In this document: positions 1 through 8,796 of the stretch, in pieces | Numbering within the stretch: position 1 is the first letter of the stretch | Layout of the letters: every line of letters starts with the position of its first letter | Source of the DNA: an uncultured Desulfobulbaceae bacterium | GTDB taxonomy: Bacteria > Desulfobacterota > Desulfobulbia > Desulfobulbales > BM004 | Assembly (NCBI GenBank): GCA_947258675.1 | Contig: CAMYJP010000015.1 | Coordinates: 1-14,801, forward strand | DNA: 14,801 nt | Direction: 5' to 3' | The notes under the pieces: model-generated | What the model was told of the DNA's origin: nothing | What the model saw: only the letters and a program-made list of their open reading frames with translations | Database searches by the model: none | Made by a program: the position numbers and the translations under genes

Positions 1-1
1 T

Positions 2-406
2 GTCCCGGGACTGCTTTGTGCGACCCAAGAGTATCTCGAGAAAAAGCTCATTTATTATAAAATGTATTCATATATCGATTCAGCTTTACCAACAGATGCC
101 AATCTGTTGCTGGTCATGACAGGCAATCAGGTATTTTACCTTAAACGGCCCTTTTTTTCGGATTCCATTTTTGAAAGTCATACCTTTGAAAATATCCTCT
201 TTGAATCAAAATCCGCAACAACCATGAAACAAACCTTTCGCGAGCGGGGCTGGACTCATGTCCTCTTCCGCCTGGATTACCTGCTCAAGAAACTTGAACC
301 CAAACTGACAGCTCCTCTGCGCATTAAGTTGGAAGATTTTTTGAATACTGAATTTTTCTTACTAAAAACATCTGGACCTTATCAGCTCTATGAAATTTCC
401 AGCTAG
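2..406 (+). CDS. C-terminal end of an unidentified (possibly membrane glycosyltransferase-like) protein, truncated by the window edge
   Basis: The reading frame is open from base 2 through the left edge and stops with TAG at 404-406, so this is the tail of a longer protein. The first internal ATG is at 62, but the codons before it are also coding-like, so 62 is probably not the true start. The visible 134 residues contain no transmembrane helix. They read as a soluble alpha/beta domain with a Leu/Val-rich strand after a Pro-Thr-Asp-Ala turn, a 'FYLKRPF' segment, and a 'GWTHVLF' segment. This layout resembles the periplasmic C-terminal tail of large polytopic GT39/ArnT-like or O-antigen-type membrane proteins. 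That resemblance is an inference from pattern only, and no catalytic motif is in view. It is separated from argF by about 450 bases and is probably a different transcription unit. Confidence 0.6.
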   Translation, partial: VPGLLCATQEYLEKKLIYYKMYSYIDSALPTDANLLLVMTGNQVFYLKRPFFSDSIFESHTFENILFESKSATTMKQTFRERGWTHVLFRLDYLLKKLEPKLTAPLRIKLEDFLNTEFFLLKTSGPYQLYEISS

Positions 407-747
407 GTTGAGGAGTCTGACAAACACACGTCTGATGAAATCGGGCCGCTTCATACTATTCCGTTATCAGCAATAGTAAATCAAAGAACACCGGCTGAAA
501 TATTTGCCGAAGTCTATGCAGAGACTAAATTTCTGAAAATTTTTTGAGTCAACCTGACATATGTTTCCGATTAGAGAATTTACAGGGTACCGTCCCATTA
601 TTAGCTGGAACAACAAAATAGAAAGATGCTCGAGCGGCTGGTGCTTCAATGATGAAGTTGCCTGACTTTTTTTTCCGTTTTGTAAACACCGATTTCCTGT
701 CACCATCACCAACCTATTACTTCACCTCATCTGCTGAAAAAATATAT

Positions 748-781
748 TTGCAAAAAACAAAAAATTTATTATTTATGAATA
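748..781 (+). promoter_or_regulatory. Possible promoter region and ArgR-like half-site for the arg operon
   Basis: An AT-rich tract contains a -35-like TTGCAA at 748-753 and a -10-like TATTAT at 767-772. Their spacing of 13 is too short for a standard sigma-70 promoter, so at most one of them is real. ATGAATA at 775-781 matches one half of the ArgR operator consensus, but no good second half follows. A start site near 780 would place the whole 785-845 hairpin in the leader. This is an inference from base composition and partial motif matches only. Confidence 0.2.
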
Positions 782-784
782 TTT

Positions 785-845
785 GGCTCAATTTTCCCGC
801 TGGTCCTGATATCTTTAGGAAGCGAGTATTGAGCCTTAATTTTTT
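785..845 (+). terminator. Terminator-like hairpin in the argF leader (candidate attenuator)
   Basis: GGCTCAAT at 785-792 is perfectly complementary to ATTGAGCC at 828-835. Inside this, CGCT (798-801) pairs with AGCG (821-824), and TCCT (804-807) pairs with AGGA (817-820), around a 9-base loop. The stem is followed by TTAATTTTTT ending at 845, the usual form of an intrinsic terminator. It ends only 14 bases before the argF ATG, with the weak ribosome binding site (GAGAG) squeezed in between. No promoter can fit between hairpin and gene, so transcription of argF must pass through it. This makes regulated termination plausible. No short leader peptide is obvious. Confidence 0.55.
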
Positions 846-859
846 CAGAGAGTGGGAAA

Positions 860-1798
860 ATGAAGAAACATTTAGTGTCTCTTTGGGATTTTAGCGGGGA
901 AGAGCTTGAGGGCTATATTCAACGGGCTGTTGAGCTGAAGCGTGAGGCTAAATCAGGACTTCGGCATAACCAGCTTGCCGGCAGGACTGTGGCCTTAATT
1001 TTCGAAAAGGCTTCTACCAGAACCAGGGTTTCTTTTGAGGCTGCAATGTATGGTCTTGGTGGGCAGGTTATTTTCCTTTCTTCAAAGGAGACACAGTTGG
1101 CAAGAAGTGAACCCTTAAAGGACATGGCCAGAGTTATGTCCCATTATGTCGACGGTCTTGTCGTTCGTACATATGGTCAGGAAATTATTGAGGAGATAGT
1201 TCGTTATTCTACCATTCCGGTGATTAATGCCTTAACTGACCTTCATCATCCCTGCCAGATATTAAGTGACATAATGACTGTTATCGAAAAGAAGGGAGCT
1301 TTGGATAACGTCAACATCGCCTGGGTTGGCGACGGCAATAATATGGCAAATTCCTGGATTCAGGCAGCCAGCAGGCTGGGCTTTCCTTTAATGTTAGCCT
1401 GCCCTGAAGGATATGAGCCGGATATGTCTATATTACAACAGGCACAACAGAAAGCAGTAAAACCAATAACGTTAGTTCGAGATCCTGTTGAAGCAGTAAA
1501 GGATGCCGATGTAATAAATACTGACGTCTGGGCCAGTATGGGACAGGAGAGTGAACAGGAGGTTCGTGTTCAGATTTTTAAAGCGTATCAGGTTAATGAA
1601 GCTCTTCTGCAGAGGGCCAGACAGGATGCTATTGTCTTGCATTGTCTCCCTGCCCACCGAAGTGAAGAAATTTCAGAAGAAGTACTGGAAGGACCTCATT
1701 GTGTAGCCTTTGACCAGGCTGAAAATAAACTTCATATTCACAAAGCGATATTGGAAAAACACTTAGGAATGAAGAGTGAAGCAGATGGCAGTGTCTAA
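860..1798 (+). CDS. argF: Ornithine carbamoyltransferase
   Basis: Catalyses ornithine plus carbamoyl phosphate to citrulline, the sixth step of arginine synthesis, in the cytoplasm. The 312-residue length is normal for the family. The carbamoyl-phosphate binding motif STRTR is at residues 52-56. HPCQ, which also contacts carbamoyl phosphate, is at 130-133. The ornithine-binding SMG loop (DVWASMGQE) is at 222-230, and the family signature HCLPAHR with the catalytic Cys262 is at 261-267. The SMG loop and HCLPAHR separate it from aspartate carbamoyltransferase. The ATG at 860 is preceded by a weak GAGAG. It is the first gene of the arginine block and its end overlaps or abuts the start of argG. 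A terminator-like hairpin lies directly upstream. Confidence 0.97.
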   Translation: MKKHLVSLWDFSGEELEGYIQRAVELKREAKSGLRHNQLAGRTVALIFEKASTRTRVSFEAAMYGLGGQVIFLSSKETQLARSEPLKDMARVMSHYVDGLVVRTYGQEIIEEIVRYSTIPVINALTDLHHPCQILSDIMTVIEKKGALDNVNIAWVGDGNNMANSWIQAASRLGFPLMLACPEGYEPDMSILQQAQQKAVKPITLVRDPVEAVKDADVINTDVWASMGQESEQEVRVQIFKAYQVNEALLQRARQDAIVLHCLPAHRSEEISEEVLEGPHCVAFDQAENKLHIHKAILEKHLGMKSEADGSV

Positions 1799-2981
1799 AA
1801 TTGTTCTAGCATATTCAGGAGGTCTTGATACCTCTGTTATACTCAAATGGTTAAAAGAAGAGTATCAGTGCCCGGTAGTAGCCTTTGCTGCTGACCTAGG
1901 CCAGAATGAGGATTGGGCTGCAGTTCGAGAAAAGGGGCTCGCCACCGGCGCCGAAAAAGTTGTCATTGCTGATCTAAAAGAAACCTTTGTCAAAGATTAT
2001 ATATTCCCGGCCTTTCGCGCCAACGCCATTTATGAAGGCTCTTATTTGCTGGGCACCTCCCTCGCACGTCCATTAATTGCAAAAGAACAGGTGGCGGTTG
2101 CTGAATCCGAAGGTGCTGATGCGGTCAGTCACGGTGCTACCGGTAAGGGGAATGATCAGGTTCGTTTCGAGTTGGGATATATGGGCCTGAATCCCAAATT
2201 GAGCATTATTGCACCATGGCGAATCTGGGATCTTGATTCTCGAACAAAACTGGTCGCATATGCTGAAAAGCATAAAATACCGGTTCCGGTTACAAAACAG
2301 AAACCTTATAGTTCAGATGAAAATCTTCTGCATATCAGTTTTGAAGGCGGCATACTTGAGGATCCCTGGCAGGAGCCCGATGAAGACATGTTTCAACTGA
2401 CAGTTTCTCCGGAAGCCGCTCCGGACAAACCGGCCTATATTGAGATAGAGTTTGAAAAAGGAAACCCAATGGCAGTTGATGGCGAGCGGATGTCACCAGC
2501 TGTTTTGCTAACCAATCTGAACAGATTGGGTGGAACCAACGGTATCGGGCGTCTTGATATGGTTGAAAACCGCTATGTCGGCATGAAATCTCGTGGCGTT
2601 TATGAGACGCCGGGAGGCACGATTCTGCGGACAGCGCATAGAGACCTGGAGACTATAACCCTGGATCGTGAAATAATGAAAATCCGTGACAGCCTGGTCC
2701 CAAGATATTCAGAATTGATATACAATGGTTTCTGGTTTTCTCCGGAAATGCGTTTGTTGCAGAAAACCATAGATGATACTCAGGAAAAGGTTAACGGTGT
2801 AGTGCGGTTGAAATTGTATAAAGGAAATTGTATCCCGGTCGGCAGAAAATCTGATGATTCGCTTTATCATGAAAGTTTTGCTACTTTTGAAGAAGATGAT
2901 GTATACAACCAGGCCGATGCTGCCGGGTTTATTCGTCTAAATGGCTTACGTTTAAGAATCGCAGCGTTGAAGTTGAAATGA
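1785..2981 (+). CDS. argG: Argininosuccinate synthase
   Basis: Joins citrulline and aspartate with ATP to give argininosuccinate. The N-terminal ATP-pyrophosphatase P-loop SGGLDTS is at residues 11-17, and the [13 protein letters not shown] motif that contacts citrulline and aspartate is at 117-129. The 398-residue length fits the bacterial type I enzyme. I chose the ATG at 1785, which gives the usual MxxxKxVLAYSGG start. A GTG at 1776 in the same frame, preceded by AGGAAT, would add three residues and cannot be excluded. Either start overlaps the end of argF (stop at 1796-1798), so the two are likely translationally coupled. The stop overlaps the argH start in an ATGA. Confidence 0.97.
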   Translation: MAVSKIVLAYSGGLDTSVILKWLKEEYQCPVVAFAADLGQNEDWAAVREKGLATGAEKVVIADLKETFVKDYIFPAFRANAIYEGSYLLGTSLARPLIAKEQVAVAESEGADAVSHGATGKGNDQVRFELGYMGLNPKLSIIAPWRIWDLDSRTKLVAYAEKHKIPVPVTKQKPYSSDENLLHISFEGGILEDPWQEPDEDMFQLTVSPEAAPDKPAYIEIEFEKGNPMAVDGERMSPAVLLTNLNRLGGTNGIGRLDMVENRYVGMKSRGVYETPGGTILRTAHRDLETITLDREIMKIRDSLVPRYSELIYNGFWFSPEMRLLQKTIDDTQEKVNGVVRLKLYKGNCIPVGRKSDDSLYHESFATFEEDDVYNQADAAGFIRLNGLRLRIAALKLK

Positions 2982-4378
2982 AAACAGACAAAAAAACTGA
3001 AAAACCATGGGCTGGTCGTTTTAAGGAAGATACTGCGCAATCGGTTGAGATGTTTACCTCTTCCATCCATTTTGATGTCCGGTTGTACCGCCATGATATC
3101 GCAGGAAGTCGTGCTCATGCCAGAATGCTGGCCAACAAAGGTTTGATAACCAGTAAAGAGTGCGAATCCATCGTGCGGGGGCTGGATGAGATTGAATCCG
3201 AAATAGCAGGCGGCCATTTTGTGTTCAGACCGGAACTGGAAGATATTCACATGAATATCGAACGTGCCCTGGTGAAAAAAATCGGTACAGCCGGTGAAAA
3301 GCTGCACACTGGGAGAAGTCGAAATGATCAGGTCGCATTGGACCTGCGCCTTTATCTTCGTGCCGAAAGCAGGCGTTTGATTGAATTACTGCATAATTGT
3401 CAGAGAGCACTGGTGCAAATTGCCCGAGCCAACCTTGGTCTTGTAATGCCAGGCTATACACACCTGCAGCGGGCACAACCTGTTATGGTTTCCCATCATT
3501 TGCTTGCCTATTTTGAAATGTTTAAAAGAGATCAGGCCCGGCTGGAAGACTGTCTAAAGCGTATTAATGTCATGCCTCTTGGCAGTGCAGCCCTTGCCGG
3601 GAGTGGACTTCCTCTTGACCGCGATTTTGTTGCCAGAGAACTTGATTTTCCTGAAATAGCAGCCAATTCTATGGATACAGTTGGTGATCGGGATTTTGCG
3701 GTTGAATTTCTCTCGGTCTGCTCGTTTATTCAGGTACACCTTAGCAGATTGTCCGAAGAATTGGTGCTTTGGGCGAGTCAGGAATTTTCATTTGTTGAAA
3801 TACCTGATCGATTCTGTACTGGTAGCAGCATTATGCCACAAAAGAAAAATCCTGATATTCCAGAACTTATCCGAGGTAAAAGCGGCAGAGTGGTTGGTAA
3901 TCTGGTTGCGGTTCTAACTGTTTTAAAAGGCTTGCCGTTAACCTACAACCGTGATCTGCAGGAGGACAAAGAACCAGTTTTTGATACAGTTGACACAGTT
4001 ACCCAGTGTTTGGCGTTGATTACCGAACTGATCGGCGGGCTGGAATTCAACCAGGAGGCTCTTAAAAGGGCTACGGACTCGGGTTTCCTAACCGCAACTG
4101 ATCTTGCCGATTATCTGGTGCTTAAAAATATTCCTTTCCGCCAGGCGCATGCAATTGTTGGGAATGTTGTCGCGCTCTGTATTCAGCGAAATATTGAGCT
4201 CTGGGATCTTACACTAGAAGATCTTCAAGGTTTTTCCAAAAGTATTGACAATGATGTCTTTGAATTTCTGACAATAGATGGATCAGTAAACAGCCGTGTA
4301 ACCAAGGGAGGAACAGCCTTGCTGAGGGTTTCCGAAGCCCTGGAAGAGGCTGAATATCATTTAGGGCTCAAAGAATGA
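2978..4378 (+). CDS. argH: Argininosuccinate lyase
   Basis: Splits argininosuccinate into arginine and fumarate, the last step of arginine synthesis. It belongs to the fumarase/aspartase superfamily, which forms a homotetramer. The superfamily signature [12 protein letters not shown] is at residues 282-293, with the catalytic serine at 283. The conserved T161-H162 pair sits in the segment [11 protein letters not shown], and the substrate loop TGRSRNDQV is at 111-119. The length of 466 is typical. The start codon overlaps the argG stop (ATGA at 2978-2981), and the stop overlaps the next start (ATGA at 4375-4378). The gene is therefore in the middle of a tightly coupled operon. Confidence 0.97.
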   Translation: MKTDKKTEKPWAGRFKEDTAQSVEMFTSSIHFDVRLYRHDIAGSRAHARMLANKGLITSKECESIVRGLDEIESEIAGGHFVFRPELEDIHMNIERALVKKIGTAGEKLHTGRSRNDQVALDLRLYLRAESRRLIELLHNCQRALVQIARANLGLVMPGYTHLQRAQPVMVSHHLLAYFEMFKRDQARLEDCLKRINVMPLGSAALAGSGLPLDRDFVARELDFPEIAANSMDTVGDRDFAVEFLSVCSFIQVHLSRLSEELVLWASQEFSFVEIPDRFCTGSSIMPQKKNPDIPELIRGKSGRVVGNLVAVLTVLKGLPLTYNRDLQEDKEPVFDTVDTVTQCLALITELIGGLEFNQEALKRATDSGFLTATDLADYLVLKNIPFRQAHAIVGNVVALCIQRNIELWDLTLEDLQGFSKSIDNDVFEFLTIDGSVNSRVTKGGTALLRVSEALEEAEYHLGLKE

Positions 4379-5451
4379 TCGATTTGCGGGCCAGCACCGT
4401 TTTTTTTCTGCCATTTTTTTTTGTTTTATTATTAGTCGGTTGTGGGAAGAAAACAATGCCCGTGCCCCCTCAAACAGTGGTCCCGGAATCTATCACCGAT
4501 CTACAATATGCTTTGGATCAGACTGGGGTCACTCTCACCTGGTCCTTTCCAGGTAGGCTGGAAAATGGTGAAAGACTCTCCTCTATAGAAAATTTTAGAT
4601 TGTCTCGAGCCATGGTGGCTTTGGAAGAGTACTGCACCGGATGTCCTTTGCCATTCAGTCATGTCACCATCGAGGGAGGCAGGCTTGCTGACAGTGAAGA
4701 AAAGCGCATTGCCATCTATCAGGAAACTGATTTGCAAAAAGGTCATCGTTATTTTTTTAAGGTTCAATCCAGGTCTGGTTGGTGGTCTTACAGCGGAGAT
4801 TCCAATGTTATTTTTTTTGACTGGGATTCACCGCCAAACAGTCCTTTTAGCCTGGATGTCAAGTCTGCCGACAGTGCTCTTTATTTGACCTGGCAGGGAC
4901 CAGAAAAATTGATGGATGGCACGAGAATTACGGATGGCCTCTCTTATCAGCTATACCGCAGTGATAACCCTTTGATTGTTCCAGCCGGGGCGGACGATCA
5001 GGGTTTTCTGCCATTAGGTGGTTTGATTGGCAAGGTAGGATTTGTAGACAAAGGTGTCATAAATGGCAAGGCTTATTACTATTTTGTCCGCGCTTTTCGC
5101 AGTCATGGAGAAACCCTGCAAGGCGGTGCACCCAGTCAGATCATAAGAGGAGTTCCGAAAGATGTAACTCCTCCTTCTCCTCCATTAGATGTTGTCGCAG
5201 TGAAAACTGTCGCTGGAATTGCCCTCTCCTGGTCAGCTGCTCAGGAGAAGGATGTTGCAGGATACCGTATTTATAAACGGTCATCAGTCTCACCAGATGC
5301 GTTACTAATTGGTGAGGTGGCTGCACCCAATACCGTATTCACCGATAAAAAAATACCCGGGGAGACTGAGCTAGTATATTTTGTTACTGCTGTCGATTAT
5401 GCTGAACCGCCGAATGAAAGCAAACAGTCATCGGAAGTGGTCTTTCGATGA
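4375..5451 (+). CDS. Lipoprotein with LptM-like N-terminus and fibronectin type III-like repeats
   Basis: A signal peptide with a hydrophobic core at about residues 8-21 ends in a lipobox LVGC, giving a lipidated Cys23. The mature start GCGKKTMPVPP resembles the short conserved motif of LptM/YifL lipoproteins (GCGxKGPxxPP type). Three FN3-like beta-sandwich repeats follow, at about 39-150, 154-260 and 268-358. The third is the clearest, with an LDVVAV strand, 'ALSWSA', and 'VAGYRIYKR'. The first repeat carries a CxxC (Cys87, Cys90) before PLPF. The lysine after +2 Gly suggests outer-membrane rather than inner-membrane retention. The gene is co-translated with argH and is followed after 87 bases by lysA. 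It is not an arginine or lysine enzyme. Its function is unknown; an envelope-assembly or surface role is an inference. Confidence 0.85.
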   Translation: MIDLRASTVFFLPFFFVLLLVGCGKKTMPVPPQTVVPESITDLQYALDQTGVTLTWSFPGRLENGERLSSIENFRLSRAMVALEEYCTGCPLPFSHVTIEGGRLADSEEKRIAIYQETDLQKGHRYFFKVQSRSGWWSYSGDSNVIFFDWDSPPNSPFSLDVKSADSALYLTWQGPEKLMDGTRITDGLSYQLYRSDNPLIVPAGADDQGFLPLGGLIGKVGFVDKGVINGKAYYYFVRAFRSHGETLQGGAPSQIIRGVPKDVTPPSPPLDVVAVKTVAGIALSWSAAQEKDVAGYRIYKRSSVSPDALLIGEVAAPNTVFTDKKIPGETELVYFVTAVDYAEPPNESKQSSEVVFR

Positions 5452-5538
5452 TGAAGCAATCCACCTGGGTAAAATTACATTAAAAAGATTATTGCCTATG
5501 CAGACATAACAATAATCAAAATACAGCGAGTTAAGGAA

Positions 5539-6807
5539 ATGCATCATTTCAGTTACAGCGAAAATATACTTCACTGCGAGTCGGTACCAATACCCGTTAT
5601 AGCAAGAGAGATAGGTACTCCATTCTACCTTTACAGCAGTGCTACTCTTGCCCACCATTTTAATGCTTTTGATACAAGTTTTGCAGACATCTCACACCTT
5701 ACCTGTTTTGCGGTAAAAGCATGTTCTAACCTTGCTGTTTTACGGCTTTTTGCAAGGCTCGGTAGTGGTGCTGATATTGTATCAGGGGGGGAACTTTTTC
5801 GGGCCTTAAAAGCTGGTATTGATCCTAAACGCATTATCTATTCAGGTGTTGGAAAAACTAGAGAAGAGCTACGATACGGGCTGGAATCAGACATTCTGAT
5901 GTTCAATGTTGAATCAGGGCAGGAATTAGAACTTCTCCAGTCAACAGCTGAAGAACTGAATGTAACTGCGCCAATGTCATTTCGGGTAAATCCGGACGTG
6001 GACCCAAAAACCCATGCCTATATTTCAACCGGGCTCGCTGAAAATAAATTCGGTATTCCCATTGAGGAGGCAGCAGCAATGTACCGGCGGGCATGTACTA
6101 TGCCCAATATTGAAATACTTGGAGTGAGTTGTCATATAGGTTCTCAGCTTACCGAAGTGGCTCCCTTTGTTGCAACGCTGCAGAAAATAAAGCATTTTAT
6201 CAAAAAGCTGTCAGACCAGAATATATCAGTTCAATACCTGGACCTTGGTGGTGGTGTCGGGATCAAATATCAGGATGAAACTCCACCTGATTTGAAGGAA
6301 TATGCAGCGGCGGTAAAACAAGAGATGGCTGGGCTAAATTGCACCTTGATCCTGGAACCGGGACGAGTTATAGTTGGCAACGCTGGTATCCTGGTGTCCC
6401 GTGTACAGTATACCAAAAGAAATCAGGCCAAGAAGTTTGTCATTGTCGATGCGGCAATGAATGACCTGACCCGCCCCAGTCTCTATGGCGCTTATCATGA
6501 TATTCTTCCCGTGACAGAGGAGCCAGGCGAAAGCGGCAAAATCATGGAAACAGTGGATGTTGTTGGACCCATCTGTGAAACAGGCGACTTTCTGGCCAAG
6601 GACAGGGAAGTTCCGGTGCTGGTGAGTGGTGAATTAATTGCGGTGATGAGCAGTGGTGCCTATGGATTTACCATGTCATCCAATTATAATTCCAGGCCGC
6701 GAGCTGCTGAGGTTTTGGTTCATGGAGACAAATTTTTCCTGATCAGGGAGCGAGAGACGTATACATCTATTATAAGTGGGGAAACTATTCCGGATTTTTT
6801 GAAATGA
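5539..6807 (+). CDS. lysA: Diaminopimelate decarboxylase
   Basis: Converts meso-diaminopimelate to lysine, the final lysine step. It is a fold-III PLP enzyme of 422 residues, a normal length. The Schiff-base lysine is Lys60 in FAVKA. HIGSQ is at 199-203, the glycine-rich phosphate-binding loop (LDLGGGVG) at 234-241, and EPGR at 273-276. The diaminopimelate-binding CETGDF is at 346-351, with Cys346 supplied to the partner active site. Tyr375 lies in GAYG. These features favour LysA over arginine or carboxynorspermidine decarboxylases. AAGGAA just upstream supports the ATG at 5539. The stop overlaps the dapF start (ATGA at 6804-6807). Confidence 0.97.
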   Translation: MHHFSYSENILHCESVPIPVIAREIGTPFYLYSSATLAHHFNAFDTSFADISHLTCFAVKACSNLAVLRLFARLGSGADIVSGGELFRALKAGIDPKRIIYSGVGKTREELRYGLESDILMFNVESGQELELLQSTAEELNVTAPMSFRVNPDVDPKTHAYISTGLAENKFGIPIEEAAAMYRRACTMPNIEILGVSCHIGSQLTEVAPFVATLQKIKHFIKKLSDQNISVQYLDLGGGVGIKYQDETPPDLKEYAAAVKQEMAGLNCTLILEPGRVIVGNAGILVSRVQYTKRNQAKKFVIVDAAMNDLTRPSLYGAYHDILPVTEEPGESGKIMETVDVVGPICETGDFLAKDREVPVLVSGELIAVMSSGAYGFTMSSNYNSRPRAAEVLVHGDKFFLIRERETYTSIISGETIPDFLK

Positions 6808-7682
6808 AAGTTGATTTTCCAATACCTTTTGTAAAGATGAGTGGATCTGGGAATGATTTTATACTTATTGATCATCGAGAAGGTTTTTTAAAGAATATCG
6901 ATTTGTCGAATTTTTCAAAAGCGTTGTGCAGAAGGAAATTTTCTGTAGGTGCTGACGGTCTTATTCTTATTGAAAAATCTGATATCGCAGATTTTCGTTG
7001 GCAGTTTTTTAATGCTGACGGCAGTGTGGCGGAAATGTGCGGCAACGGGGCTCGATGTGCTGCCAGATTCGCGTTTACTAGAAATATTGCCCCGGCGTCT
7101 ATGACTTTCGAAACACTGGCAGGTACTATAATGGCCTTTGTTGATGAGGATGATGACAATTCGATAAAAATTAAATTGACTCCACCTGAGAGTATTTCCC
7201 TCAACAGAAAGATCAGTATTACGGATAAGGTCAAAACTATACATTCAATCAATACCGGTGTTCCCCACGCTGTGTTATTTGTAGATGAGTTAGAGAATGT
7301 GCCGGTCAACGAATGGAGCCCGCCAATCAGGTATCATGAGGCCTTCAGCCCGGCTGGAACAAATGTTAATTTTGTACAGATTTATTCTAATAATAATCTC
7401 CATGTTCGCACCTATGAGAGAGGTGTTGAAGATGAAACCATGGCCTGCGGCACAGGGGCAGTGGCCTCAGCAATTGTAGCTGGTCTCCTTAAAAAGGCAC
7501 TCTCTCCAGTACAGGTCACCACTTCGGGTGGTGACAAGCTCATGATTTATTTTTCATCCAACAGAGATAAGGAAGATCAGCTTGAATCAATATCAGAAGT
7601 ATATCTTGAGGGTCAGGCAAATCTAATATATGACGGCATTCTTACTGCAGAGAGTCTGGAAGGGAGCGATTTAACAATGTGA
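6804..7682 (+). CDS. dapF: Diaminopimelate epimerase
   Basis: Interconverts LL- and meso-diaminopimelate without a cofactor. It supplies lysine synthesis through LysA and cell-wall synthesis directly. The two catalytic cysteines are visible: Cys79 in EMCGNGARC and Cys215 in MACGTGA. The N-terminal KMSGSGNDF motif is at 11-19. The length of 292 is slightly above the usual 270-285, through a short acidic insertion near 113-119 and a longer loop near 250-262. The start overlaps the lysA stop, so translation is coupled. The epimerase is needed here because the neighbouring DapL makes the LL isomer while LysA uses meso. Confidence 0.97.
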   Translation: MKVDFPIPFVKMSGSGNDFILIDHREGFLKNIDLSNFSKALCRRKFSVGADGLILIEKSDIADFRWQFFNADGSVAEMCGNGARCAARFAFTRNIAPASMTFETLAGTIMAFVDEDDDNSIKIKLTPPESISLNRKISITDKVKTIHSINTGVPHAVLFVDELENVPVNEWSPPIRYHEAFSPAGTNVNFVQIYSNNNLHVRTYERGVEDETMACGTGAVASAIVAGLLKKALSPVQVTTSGGDKLMIYFSSNRDKEDQLESISEVYLEGQANLIYDGILTAESLEGSDLTM

Positions 7683-7801
7683 ATGAGCATTTATGAAATT
7701 GCAGTGTTTTCAGCTGGTATTCTTTTGTTTTTAAAATGACATATTTGCTGCATGCAGTCTGAAAATGAAGATTTAACGTATCGAGTAGAGGAGGTAGTGA
7801 A

Positions 7802-8683
7802 ATGGCGAAGTTTCAAGGAGCATTTGTAGCAATTGTAACTCCATTTATTGACGGCGAGTTAGATGAACAGGGTCTTGTCGATTTGATTGAATTTCACATA
7901 GAAAACGGAACCCATGGCATAGTGCCATGCGGCACTACCGGAGAGTCTGCGACCATGAGTCATACTGAACATCACAGGGTCGTGGAGCTGACGGTTAAAA
8001 CGGTTGCCGGTCGAGTGCCGGTCCTGGCAGGTTCCGGGTCAAATAGTACTTCTGAAGCGATCGATCTTACCAAGCACGCAAAAAATGCAGGAGCTGATGG
8101 GGTGTTAATGGTCACTCCTTACTATAATAAACCCTCACAGGATGGTCTCTACCAGCATTACAAAGCAGTAGCCGAAGCAGTCGATATTCCTATGGTGCTG
8201 TACAATGTTCCGAGTCGTACAAGTACCAATATGCTGCCGGCAACAGTTGCCAGGTGCGCTGAGATCGATAATATTATCGGAATAAAGGAGGCAACCGGCA
8301 GCCTCAATCAGGTCAGTGAATTAGTGCAACTTTGCCCCGCTGATTTTACTATTCTGTCCGGTGATGATTTTACATCAATGGCTACGGTTCTTGTTGGAGG
8401 CAAAGGGGTTATATCGGTTACTTCCAATGTAGCCCCCAGAGACATGGCTGCCCTAATGGAAGCTGCATTGGTCGGAGATGTGGCAGAAGCAAACAAGATT
8501 CATTATAAAATGTTTCCGTTGTTCCAGGCCATGTTTTATGATACCAATCCGGTCCCGGCCAAAAAGGCCTTGGAACTGATCGGTAAGATAAAGTCAGGGA
8601 CACCTCGTTTACCCCTGGTAGAAATGAACAAAGCTAATGAAGAAAAACTGAAGGCGGCATTGGTAGCATACGGTTTGCTTTGA
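7802..8683 (+). CDS. dapA: 4-hydroxy-tetrahydrodipicolinate synthase
   Basis: Condenses pyruvate with aspartate semialdehyde, the committed step of lysine and diaminopimelate synthesis. It is a TIM-barrel class I aldolase-type enzyme of 293 residues. The pyruvate Schiff-base lysine is Lys162 in GIKEA. Tyr134 in YNVPSRT, Thr45-Thr46 in CGTTGES and Tyr108 in PYYNKP form the proton relay, and Arg139 binds the second substrate. Together these separate it from N-acetylneuraminate lyases. A strong AGGAGG lies just before the ATG. A gap of 119 bases separates it from dapF. It contains a 10-base palindrome CTGCATGCAG (7748-7757) but no promoter I can defend. Confidence 0.97.
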   Translation: MAKFQGAFVAIVTPFIDGELDEQGLVDLIEFHIENGTHGIVPCGTTGESATMSHTEHHRVVELTVKTVAGRVPVLAGSGSNSTSEAIDLTKHAKNAGADGVLMVTPYYNKPSQDGLYQHYKAVAEAVDIPMVLYNVPSRTSTNMLPATVARCAEIDNIIGIKEATGSLNQVSELVQLCPADFTILSGDDFTSMATVLVGGKGVISVTSNVAPRDMAALMEAALVGDVAEANKIHYKMFPLFQAMFYDTNPVPAKKALELIGKIKSGTPRLPLVEMNKANEEKLKAALVAYGLL

Positions 8684-8796
8684 AAAATATTGCAGTACAG
8701 CTTTCTTTTCCTCTATTCCGCAAGATAATCATACAATATCGCCTAAATGTGTTTCAGCATTAACTCTATTAAAGTATGGGTTATAAAGGAGATGAT

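Larger units (their letters stand above)
407..859. other. Intergenic region upstream of argF, no convincing gene
   Basis: About 450 bases without a credible coding region. The only plus-strand frame of note (649-894) runs through the argF hairpin and into argF in another frame, and its product looks random. The last 120 bases are very AT-rich (roughly 740-780) and are followed by a structured hairpin. The arg operon promoter must lie here, because argF begins only 15 bases after the hairpin's T-run. I see no terminator that clearly belongs to the gene ending at 406. Confidence 0.5.

Noticed and set aside
649..894. Plus-strand open frame of 81 codons before argF
   Set aside because: It runs through the hairpin and overlaps argF in another frame, it has no ribosome binding site, and the product looks like translated AT-rich DNA.
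1776..1784. GTG at 1776 as the argG start
   Set aside because: It would add three residues before the normal [13 protein letters not shown] start. It is possible because AGGAAT precedes it, but the ATG at 1785 fits the family better.
6872..7309. Long minus-strand frames opposite dapF, argH and dapB
   Set aside because: They are shadows of strongly supported genes, with no motifs, no ribosome binding sites and no conserved context.
7748..7757. CTGCATGCAG palindrome between dapF and dapA as an operator or riboswitch
   Set aside because: It is too short to judge, the 119-base gap shows no lysine riboswitch-like conserved core, and no second copy is seen in the window.
8776..8796. ATG at 8776 as the dapB start
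   Set aside because: It places the AAAGGAG ribosome binding site inside the gene and adds seven residues before the conserved Rossmann start.
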